From assembly GCA_002361655.1 (NCBI GenBank), contig DETM01000047.1, positions 11,996 to 41,239 of the forward strand: a DNA stretch of 29,244 bases, given 5' to 3'. The notes below the pieces were generated by a model, which worked only from the letters and a program-made list of their open reading frames with translations, searched no databases and was not told the origin of the DNA. Positions within the stretch are counted from its first letter, which is position 1. Each line of letters begins with the position of its first letter. A program made the position numbers and the translations under genes. The DNA is from Prevotella sp. UBA3288 (GTDB lineage Bacteria > Bacteroidota > Bacteroidia > Bacteroidales > Bacteroidaceae). This document shows positions 1 to 5,481 of the stretch, in pieces.

Positions 1-617
1 TTGTTGTCCTGGCACATGCAGATAGCCGTGAGGTCCATCACCTTCAAGCCTCGCGCGAGTACCTCTTTATATGTAATATCGCTGAATTTCATGGCTGTGG
101 GGTCCTTCTCCGGGTCGGCAGTGTAGATGCCGTCCACACGGGTGCCCTTCAGCATCACGTCGGCCTCGATCTCGATGCCACGCAGACTGGAACCGGTGTC
201 GGTAGTGAAATAGGGAGAGCCCGTGCCGGCAGAGAAGATACATACCTGACCCTGTTCCATGGCTTCGATGGCCTTCCATTTAGTGTAGAACTCACCAATG
301 GGCTCCATGCGGATGGCCGTCAGCACCTTGTTCTTCACTGCAATGGCACCCAGTGCCGACGACAGGGCCAGCGAGTTGATGACAGTGGCGCACATACCCA
401 TCTGGTCGCCCTTCACACGGTCGAAGCCTTTCTGGCTCCCGCTCAGCCCTCGGAAGATGTTGCCGCCACCGATGACGATGCCTATCTGCACCCCCATCTC
501 TGCCACCTCCTTGATTTGTTTCGCATAGTCACTCAGTCGCTCGGGATCAATGCCGTAGCCCTGCTTTCCCATCAGGCTCTCGCCTGACAATTTCAATAGA
601 ATTCTTTTAAATCGCAT
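1..617 (-). CDS. pyrH: UMP kinase (uridylate kinase), 3' end cut by window start
   Basis: Catalyses ATP + UMP to ADP + UDP in cytoplasmic pyrimidine nucleotide synthesis; the bacterial enzyme is a homohexamer of the amino-acid-kinase fold. Reading leftward from ATG at 617-615, 205 codons are visible. They begin MRFKRILLKLSGESL, the usual PyrH start with its phosphate-binding K-x-SGE. A GGGNIFRG glycine loop follows, then the DQMGM segment and a GTGSPYFTTDT stretch, which are strong family landmarks. Family members are about 235-240 residues, so roughly 30 are missing beyond the window. The gene lies 81 bp downstream of birA in the same direction and has no promoter match in that gap, so it is probably cotranscribed with birA. 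An A-rich GGA-containing stretch precedes the start. The gap is a periodic 8-nt repeat, listed separately. Confidence 0.95.
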   Translation of the reverse strand, partial: MRFKRILLKLSGESLMGKQGYGIDPERLSDYAKQIKEVAEMGVQIGIVIGGGNIFRGLSGSQKGFDRVKGDQMGMCATVINSLALSSALGAIAVKNKVLTAIRMEPIGEFYTKWKAIEAMEQGQVCIFSAGTGSPYFTTDTGSSLRGIEIEADVMLKGTRVDGIYTADPEKDPTAMKFSDITYKEVLARGLKVMDLTAICMCQDN

Positions 618-631
618 TTTTCCTTTTTTAT

Positions 632-687
632 TATTTCGATGTTTCAGTATTTCGGAATTTCGAGGATTCGAAAGGTCGAGGTTTCGA
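632..687 (-). repeat. Seven-copy degenerate 8-nt tandem repeat forming the pyrH leader
   Basis: Read on the minus strand toward pyrH, positions 687 to 632 divide exactly into seven consecutive 8-nt words with consensus TCGAAAYN. The words start at 687, 679, 671, 663, 655, 647 and 639, and each keeps the core YCGAA, YTGAA or TCGAC. The repeat ends 14 nt before the pyrH ATG; the remaining bases are A-rich. The same word builds the tadA leader at 1556-1628. The periodicity is seen directly; any function is unknown. Confidence 0.8.
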
Positions 688-698
688 CTCGCGGCTTG

Positions 699-1412
699 TC
701 AGACGAACGTCACTTCCTTGAAGGCATATCGACGATTTTGGCCATGCTCATCGCACAGAATCAGATGACCGTCACGCTCCACATCGATGATTTCGGCCAT
801 AAAGACGCCCACCTTGTCAGCATAGGGATAGAAACCCTTGCGACGATAAAGGCGCGACATGTAAGCCGGCTTCATATCTCTCTGCAACCATGGCTCCAGT
901 CGCGACAGGATGTCTTCCAACAGTTGTCTCCGGTCGGTCTCCTGCCCATGAATCTGCCAGAGCGACACCGGGTTGGGCGCATCGCTACGGAACACCTGCT
1001 GGTTGACATTCAGACCCACGCCAATGATACTGTCACAGATCAGGATGCCCTTCAGACGGTTCTCTATCAGTATGCCACCCAATTTACCGTTCCGCCAGTA
1101 GATGTCGTTGGGCCATTTGATGGCCAAGTCACCGATATGTTGTTCCAGTGTCTCACAGATAGCCAACGAGATAGCCATCGAGATGCGAAATTGCTCTACC
1201 GCCGTCACCCCTTCCGGGCGGAAGCGGATGGAGAACAGCAAGTTCTTGCCCCGCTCCGATTCCCACGAGTTGGTGCCACAGCCCCGGCCGGCCGTCTGGA
1301 AGTCAGACCATACCACCAATGCCTTGTCCGTCCGGTCATCCCATTGCCGCTCTCTCAGCCATCGGTTGGTAGAGTCCGTCTCGTCGATATATATGATTTC
1401 CCATCCCGCCAT
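699..1412 (-). CDS. birA: Biotin--[acetyl-CoA-carboxylase] ligase (monofunctional BirA)
   Basis: Activates biotin to biotinyl-5'-AMP and transfers it to the acceptor lysine of biotin carboxyl carrier proteins. The 237-residue protein has the catalytic core only: GRG at 42-44 in the biotinyl-AMP-binding loop (followed by CGTNSW rather than the E. coli RRGRKW), the KWPND motif at 99-103 and KLGGILIE at 110-117. There is no N-terminal helix-turn-helix, so it is not expected to repress biotin genes as E. coli BirA does. The ATG at 1410-1412 sits just downstream of a good Bacteroidetes promoter at 1438-1469. The gene is divergent from tadA and lies upstream of pyrH, probably as a two-gene transcript. 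Confidence 0.93.
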   Translation of the reverse strand: MAGWEIIYIDETDSTNRWLRERQWDDRTDKALVVWSDFQTAGRGCGTNSWESERGKNLLFSIRFRPEGVTAVEQFRISMAISLAICETLEQHIGDLAIKWPNDIYWRNGKLGGILIENRLKGILICDSIIGVGLNVNQQVFRSDAPNPVSLWQIHGQETDRRQLLEDILSRLEPWLQRDMKPAYMSRLYRRKGFYPYADKVGVFMAEIIDVERDGHLILCDEHGQNRRYAFKEVTFV

Positions 1413-1437
1413 AAGTGCGTCATTTCGTTCTTTTACG

Positions 1438-1469
1438 CAAAATTAAGCATTATTTCCCAAACATCCAAA
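1438..1469 (-). promoter_or_regulatory. Promoter of birA (Bacteroidetes type)
   Basis: On the minus strand TTTG (1469-1466), 20 nt, then TAATTTTG (1445-1438) matches the sigma-ABfr pattern TTTG-N19/21-TAnnTTTG. The -7 element is about 25 nt from the birA ATG, which supports that start codon. Confidence 0.75.
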
Positions 1470-1514
1470 CATTTCCATAAATTATCACCGACAAACGAAG
1501 TTTTTTATCGGTTA

Positions 1515-1546
1515 TTTGCCACATTCCTTTTTTTTTCTTATCTTTG
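1515..1546 (+). promoter_or_regulatory. Promoter of tadA (Bacteroidetes type)
   Basis: TTTG (1515-1518), 20 nt, TATCTTTG (1539-1546): a full match to the Bacteroidetes consensus. Transcription should start near 1550, so the tadA 5' UTR is almost entirely the 8-nt repeat that begins at 1556. It is divergent from the birA promoter. Confidence 0.8.
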
Positions 1547-1555
1547 CCGATGATA

Positions 1556-1628
1556 TCGAAACATCGAAGCACCGAAACATAATCAAATGATGATGCTCGA
1601 AATTCCGGAGCATCGAAACCTCGAAAAA
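1556..1628 (+). repeat. Degenerate 8-nt tandem repeat forming the tadA 5' UTR
   Basis: Words of consensus TCGAAACA occupy 1556-1579 (three copies) and 1597-1628 (four copies). They are separated by 17 nt (two degenerate units plus one base). The last word ends one base before the tadA ATG at 1630. The array shares the strings CTCGAAATTCCG and TCGAAACCTCGA with the pyrH leader. The period is visible by eye. Confidence 0.8.
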
Positions 1629-1629
1629 A

Positions 1630-2073
1630 ATGCAACACCAACCCCTCGACGAACGATTCATGCAGATGGCACTGGCCGAGGCTCAGAAGGCCTGGCAAAA
1701 GGGCGAAATACCCATTGGTGCCGTTATCGTGAGCCACGGCACCATCATAGCCCGGGCCCACAACCTGACAGAAACCCTGAACGACGTGACGGCGCATGCC
1801 GAGATGCAGGCCATCACGATGGCTGCCAACACGCTGGGCGGCAAATACCTGACCGACTGCACGCTCTATGTCACCGTAGAGCCCTGCCCCATGTGTGCCG
1901 GAGCCATCGGGTGGGCCCAGGTGCCCCGTATCGTCTATGGTGCCCCCGATCCCAAGCGTGGCTTTCGCGAATACGCCCCCCGGGTGCTTCATCCCAAGGC
2001 AGAATGCAGTGGCGGCATCCTCGAGGAAGAATGCCGCCAACTGATGCAAGACTTTTTCAAGAGAAAACGCTAG
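1630..2073 (+). CDS. tadA: tRNA-specific adenosine deaminase TadA
   Basis: Deaminates A34 of tRNA-Arg(ACG) to inosine for wobble decoding; a zinc-dependent homodimer. The 147-residue protein has the full cytidine-deaminase-fold signature: HAE at 56-58 (zinc ligand His56 and proton-shuttle Glu58) and PCPMCAGA with zinc ligands Cys86 and Cys89. Length is normal. The ATG at 1630 follows the repeat leader by one base and is about 80 nt from the inferred transcription start. It is convergent with the M64 gene; the 58-bp gap between them shows no clear terminator. Confidence 0.95.
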   Translation: MQHQPLDERFMQMALAEAQKAWQKGEIPIGAVIVSHGTIIARAHNLTETLNDVTAHAEMQAITMAANTLGGKYLTDCTLYVTVEPCPMCAGAIGWAQVPRIVYGAPDPKRGFREYAPRVLHPKAECSGGILEEECRQLMQDFFKRKR

Positions 2074-2131
2074 TTAGCGAAACAGGCGCTCCTAATCATA
2101 CACTCACGACCGAAACAGGAACTCCCGACCG

Positions 2132-3802
2132 CTACCACTCCCTGTAGACCCTGACCGGAGGTGCCGGACGAACCGTAGTCTCCGACCGAGTACTGCGACC
2201 GAACAAATACGACCACTGTTGGGGTTTGTGCTGCTCGTCGAAGGCCGCAAATTCCGCGTAGGTCGATTCTGGCCGTCCTTCGCCGATACTCATCACCCGG
2301 TCGTAGATGGCCTTACGACTTGGCGCATTAAACGGACTGTCGTTACCGTTCATCATGCTCTTGGGGGTTGGTCTGTAGGCCCCAATAGTATAGGTATAGC
2401 CGCCTTCATAGACCCCGATATACTCATTGTCGAAACGACTGTCACCGATAAAGTTGTGCCAGTCGACCTTCGTCACATCATCTGTCGTATCCACATTTCT
2501 CAGCCACCCATACTGATGGTCACGGGCAATCTCGTCAATGACATCCTGGGATGGCGCACCATTCTCTTTGTAGCCATACTCATCGCCCAATTTTGCCAGC
2601 CCGTGGCCTATAGCCTCATGGACCAGCACCAAACGGAACTGCTCACTCTCCAGACTCTCAATGACCGGACACAGCGCAATGGCATACTGTAAGGGCACCT
2701 TGGTCTTTGAGTTGTGATAGAGATAGGTCACGCCTTTATGCTCGCTGGAATTGAGGATGACGACCGACAGCGCATCCGTCAGGTCGGTTACGGCCTTCTT
2801 GGCGTAGGCATCCACCGCCTTCGTATCTGCCTCAATGTTCGAAGACTGTGGGTCGGGCACGGTGCTGAACACCGTCGAAAAACTGCCGCCCACATTATCG
2901 CTTTTCGAAACGGCCGTCACGGCATACACAGAGAAATAGTCGCGCAGCGACTTTACAGGTTCCTCGCTGAACAGATGTTCCATCGCCGTTTTCATCACTG
3001 TCTGATAGGTACCGTCGAGAATCTCTTTGTCGGCAAAACCATCGCCCATCAACACAATGCTGATGCCCTTGCCCTGTGTCGCACGTTGCATCACCGTCAC
3101 CTCACCGTCGGCTGAAAAGTCGGACGACTCATAGCCGGAGTCCAGACCCGCCTGTTGCACATAGCAGGTGTCCAGTCCCACCCAACTGTTCTCACCGGTC
3201 AGCAAAGCCAGCACATAGATGGCTGTTCTCGGACTCCGACTCTCGTTAGCGTCCACCACGAGGCGGGTCAGTTTGCCGCGCCATTCCTCACCGCTCCTGC
3301 TGCCGGAAGACACGTCCCAATGAATCCAGTCCGTCTCACTATTGTAGGCCACGGTCATATTTTCCACATCGTCAATATTGCTGGTGAAAGTGATGGCCAC
3401 CGCGCCGCCCTCGGCACCGACGCTGTACACCTTCTGATCGAAAGTACCATAATCGCCGCTTTGCACTACATTGACACTCCTCTGCGCAGAACCGGCCGAG
3501 ATAGTCACCACGGCACTGCGGCTGGCCTTGGTACGGTTGATCTGAGTGGTGGTCACGGTGATGGTCTGGCTGCCTGCCTTGCCCGATGCCGGCGACACCG
3601 TCAGCCAGTTGGCACTGCACGATGCCGACCAGTCTGCCGAAGCAGTAAAAGTGATAGTCATCTTCTGGTCCACCGTCGGATATAGTATCTCCGTCGTCGT
3701 ATCGGTCACAGTGATACTCGCCGCTTCCCCATCGTCGCTCTTACAACCGGCAAACAGCCAGACAGAGATAAACAGAAAGGTCACATAGCAATATGTATTC
3801 AT
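2132..3802 (-). CDS. Surface/periplasmic M64-family metallopeptidase lipoprotein with BACON-type domains
   Basis: The 556-residue protein starts with a lipoprotein signal peptide ending LFAGC (Cys20). Residues about 30-117 look like a BACON domain (TVSPASGKAG, the SRSAVVTISAG strand pattern, VVQSG end). About 118-222 resembles a second, more divergent one ending VQQAG. The remainder is a peptidase M64 (IgA-peptidase-like) domain with HEAIGHGLAKLGDEY, i.e. HExxGHxxxxLxDEY, with zinc ligands His395 and His400 and catalytic Glu396. BACON domains usually tether or bind ligand in Bacteroidetes secreted enzymes. The substrate is unknown: the family was named for an IgA-cleaving enzyme, but most members are uncharacterised. 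The gene has its own promoter and is divergent from the Rpn gene. Several CGGTCG-containing short repeats occur near its 3' end (seen on the plus strand at about 2107-2210). Confidence 0.85.
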   Translation of the reverse strand: MNTYCYVTFLFISVWLFAGCKSDDGEAASITVTDTTTEILYPTVDQKMTITFTASADWSASCSANWLTVSPASGKAGSQTITVTTTQINRTKASRSAVVTISAGSAQRSVNVVQSGDYGTFDQKVYSVGAEGGAVAITFTSNIDDVENMTVAYNSETDWIHWDVSSGSRSGEEWRGKLTRLVVDANESRSPRTAIYVLALLTGENSWVGLDTCYVQQAGLDSGYESSDFSADGEVTVMQRATQGKGISIVLMGDGFADKEILDGTYQTVMKTAMEHLFSEEPVKSLRDYFSVYAVTAVSKSDNVGGSFSTVFSTVPDPQSSNIEADTKAVDAYAKKAVTDLTDALSVVILNSSEHKGVTYLYHNSKTKVPLQYAIALCPVIESLESEQFRLVLVHEAIGHGLAKLGDEYGYKENGAPSQDVIDEIARDHQYGWLRNVDTTDDVTKVDWHNFIGDSRFDNEYIGVYEGGYTYTIGAYRPTPKSMMNGNDSPFNAPSRKAIYDRVMSIGEGRPESTYAEFAAFDEQHKPQQWSYLFGRSTRSETTVRPAPPVRVYREW

Positions 3803-3844
3803 ACGCTTTGTCAGATTGACTTAGTAAAATTTTTCATCCTGCTG

Positions 3845-3875
3845 CAAAGATAGGCATAATTTCTGAATCTGCAAA
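3845..3875 (-). promoter_or_regulatory. Promoter of the M64 peptidase gene
   Basis: On the minus strand TTTG (3875-3872), 19 nt, TATCTTTG (3852-3845) fits the Bacteroidetes consensus. The start codon lies about 42 nt further on. The 211-bp gap 3803-4013 contains this promoter, a GC-rich half-hairpin (3877-3906) and the divergent Rpn promoter. Confidence 0.75.
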
Positions 3876-3876
3876 C

Positions 3877-3906
3877 AATCGGGGCAGGATTTTTTTCTTT
3901 TCCTGC
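3877..3906. repeat. CGGGGCAGGA hairpin element between the M64 and Rpn promoters
   Basis: GCAGGA (3884-3889) and TCCTGC (3901-3906) form a stem around a T-rich loop. AATCGGGGCAG (3877-3887) is matched exactly, in inverted orientation, by CTGCCCCGATT at 4937-4947 beyond the Rpn gene. CGGGGCAGGA also recurs in the terminator at 12888-12921. It is probably part of a family of intergenic hairpins. Confidence 0.5.
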
Positions 3907-3942
3907 TTTGTTCAGTTAGCGTTAGGTCAATGCATTTTCATG

Positions 3943-3955
3943 CCAAAAGTTTTGG
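3943..3955. promoter_or_regulatory. Palindrome overlapping the -33 element of the Rpn promoter
   Basis: CCAAAA-G-TTTTGG is a perfect 6-bp inverted repeat with one central base. It covers the TTTG -33 box (3951-3954). The position would suit an operator, but no regulator is identified. Confidence 0.35.
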
Positions 3956-3982
3956 ATAGTAAGAAAAAAAATGCTAATTTTG
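3951..3982 (+). promoter_or_regulatory. Promoter of the Rpn-family gene
   Basis: TTTG (3951-3954), 20 nt, TAATTTTG (3975-3982), with the start codon at 4014. This is a full match to the Bacteroidetes consensus and supports that start. Confidence 0.75.
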
Positions 3983-4013
3983 CAAGCAGAAAGCCATCAA
4001 TTTCGTATCAGCC

Positions 4014-4910
4014 ATGGATACAGAGAACAAATATGTACGTTTCGACTGGGCAGTGAAGCGGATGCTTCGCGACAAGGCCAATTTTGGAGTGCTGGAAGGA
4101 CTTATTACTGTTCTTCTAGGTGAGACTGTTCACATCGTGGAACTGCTTGAAAGCGAAAGCAATCAGGAGTCGGAGGATGACAAGTTCAATCGTGTTGACA
4201 TCAAGGCCAAGAACGACCGCGGGGAGATTTTCATCGTTGAGGTACAACTGACGCGTCGACTCTATTACCTGGAGCGCATCCTCTATGGTGTGGCAAAGAC
4301 TCTGACAGAGCATATCAAGTTAGGCCGTCTTTACAACGAGGTAAAGAAGGTCTACTCCATCAGCATTGTCTATTTCGACCTAGGACAGGGAAACGACTAT
4401 CTCTATCACGGACAGAGCACCTTCAAAGGAGTACATACCCACGACACACTGCTCATCAGTTCCAAGGAGAATGATGTCATCAAGATGCGTACTCCGGAGC
4501 AGGTTTTCCCAGAGTACTATATTATCCGCGTCAACGAGTTCAACGATGTGGCAAAGACACCGCTTGAAGAGTGGCTGGACTATCTGAAGAACGGGCATAT
4601 CAAAGATGACACGACCACGCCTGGACTGAGCGAAGCCAAGGAGAAACTGCAGTATCTCTCAATGAACAAGGCAGACCGTCTGGCCTACGAGCGCCACTTG
4701 GATGCCATCATGGTGCAGGAGGACGTGCTAAATACTGCCAAAGTGGAAGGTCGGGCTGAAGGTCGGGCTGAAGGTCGGGCTGAAGGTCGGGCTGAAGGTC
4801 GGGCTGAAACCAATATGGAGAATGCACGCAGGATGAAGTCTTTGGGTGTTGACTTCTCCCTAATCAGTAAAGTGACAGGCCTTTCGCCTGATGAGATAGA
4901 ATCGTTGTAA
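4014..4910 (+). CDS. Rpn-family recombination-promoting nuclease / PD-(D/E)XK 'transposase-like' protein
   Basis: The 298-residue protein opens with YVRFDWAVKRMLRDKANF, typical of the Rpn/PD-(D/E)XK family transposase-like proteins abundant in Bacteroidetes. A nuclease core is visible: VDIKAK with Asp62, then GEIFIVEVQ with Glu76-x-Gln78, the Gln replacing Lys as in Rpn proteins. E. coli RpnA is a calcium-stimulated DNA endonuclease that raises RecA-independent recombination; activity here is inferred. Residues about 246-265 are a charged GRAE repeat encoded by five perfect 12-bp units, followed by a small helical tail (VDFSLISKVTGLSPDEIESL) common in this family. It has its own promoter and a hairpin terminator, so it is monocistronic. 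No transposon ends with target-site duplication were found. Confidence 0.85.
   Translation: MDTENKYVRFDWAVKRMLRDKANFGVLEGLITVLLGETVHIVELLESESNQESEDDKFNRVDIKAKNDRGEIFIVEVQLTRRLYYLERILYGVAKTLTEHIKLGRLYNEVKKVYSISIVYFDLGQGNDYLYHGQSTFKGVHTHDTLLISSKENDVIKMRTPEQVFPEYYIIRVNEFNDVAKTPLEEWLDYLKNGHIKDDTTTPGLSEAKEKLQYLSMNKADRLAYERHLDAIMVQEDVLNTAKVEGRAEGRAEGRAEGRAEGRAETNMENARRMKSLGVDFSLISKVTGLSPDEIESL
4749..4808 (+). repeat. Five perfect copies of a 12-bp tandem repeat inside the Rpn gene
   Basis: The unit GGTCGGGCTGAA occurs five times without a mismatch at 4749-4760, 4761-4772, 4773-4784, 4785-4796 and 4797-4808. It encodes Gly-Arg-Ala-Glu per unit. Because 12 is a multiple of three, gain or loss of copies would change linker length but not reading frame. 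Confidence 0.97.
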
Positions 4911-4911
4911 T

Positions 4912-4949
4912 CAAATCGGGGTAGAAATTTTATTTTCTGCCCCGATTTG
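4912..4949 (+). terminator. Hairpin terminator downstream of the Rpn gene
   Basis: A 16-bp arm at 4912-4927 pairs with 4934-4949 (one U-G wobble) around a 6-nt loop, starting directly after the stop codon. There is no long T-run after it, so it may act as an mRNA-stabilising end or in both directions. Its GGGG(C/T)AG core relates it to the hairpins at 3877 and 12888. Confidence 0.75.
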
Positions 4950-4989
4950 TGTAAATAACCAGGCTTGTGACACAAAACAAAAATTTAAA

Positions 4990-5164
4990 TTTTTTGCGCT
5001 TTGTACTCTCACATCTTGGGATATGAGAATAAATGACTACCATTGTGACATCGTTTCACTAAAGACCAACAATGATGGACATTCACATTCATGTAATCTC
5101 TCCTGGCGGGATGCAAGGACATCCCGGCAGCAGCCGAGGGGAAGTTATTTTTTCATCTTTTTAA
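4990..5164 (+). other. Leader-like cassette with 29-codon ORF (5075-5164) and hairpin
   Basis: The stretch TTTGTACTCT...CTTGGG (5000-5020) resembles TTTGCACTCT...CTTGGG just after the SusC promoter (5254-5275). A 29-codon ORF follows at 5075-5164, beginning MDIHIHVISPGG. Inside it lies a perfect 7-bp stem, CGGGATG (5107-5113) with CATCCCG (5120-5126), loop CAAGGA. A good -7/-33 promoter is missing at the equivalent position, so this looks like a decayed or differently controlled relative of the SusC leader. Whether the ORF is translated is unknown. The rest of the gap, 4950-4989 and 5165-5225, is AT-rich with nothing I can name. Confidence 0.4.
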
Positions 5165-5225
5165 GCCAATTTTAGTTGATTTTTGATGGCTTTTGGGCCT
5201 CAAATGTAACTTTTTCGTAAAATTA

Positions 5226-5257
5226 TTTGGATTTTTAAAAACTATTACGTACTTTTG
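5226..5257 (+). promoter_or_regulatory. Promoter of the SusC/SusD locus
   Basis: TTTG (5226-5229), 20 nt, TACTTTTG (5250-5257): a full match to the Bacteroidetes consensus. It implies a 5' UTR of about 215 nt before the SusC ATG at 5482, long enough to hold a regulatory leader. Confidence 0.8.
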
Positions 5258-5293
5258 CACTCTGTAACACTTGGGTGAATTCTGTCCAGACTC

Positions 5294-5398
5294 ATGCGCA
5301 CCTCCGGCGGGGAGGTCAGCAGTAAAGCAGATGCAGAAAACCGGCATGCACTAATGAGGATTTGCAACCATATAATTAATGTACACGTACATTATTAA
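5294..5398 (+). other. SusC-operon leader: 34-codon ORF with hairpin and palindrome
   Basis: Within the long 5' UTR, ATG at 5294 opens a 34-codon ORF starting MRTSGGEVSSKADAEN and ending NVHVHY. A GC-rich hairpin, ACCTCC (5300-5305) with GGAGGT (5311-5316), lies at its start. A palindrome, TAATGTAC-AC-GTACATTA (5377-5394), lies at its end, about 90 nt before the SusC start. The ORF could be a leader peptide, or the DNA could encode a structured RNA that is only incidentally open. The GC content of 5281-5345 contrasts with the AT-rich flanks, suggesting selection on sequence. Confidence 0.45.
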
Positions 5399-5481
5399 AT
5401 AAAAGAAGAAATAAATAGTCGACGATAGGACAACAAATAATAACAAACAACATTTATAAACCAAAAAAACGAGAGAGATTT

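Noticed and set aside
639..1553. Long plus-strand open frame (304 codons) across birA
   Set aside because: It is antisense to birA, whose GRG, KWPND and KLGG motifs are intact, and its composition gives no recognisable protein.
4014..4910. Complete insertion sequence around the Rpn gene
   Set aside because: Only an 11-bp inverted match was found, with no target-site duplication, and the same motif occurs in another terminator.
5100..5130. Riboswitch in the SusC upstream gap
   Set aside because: The hairpins are short and I could not match them to any known riboswitch core; recorded only as leader elements.
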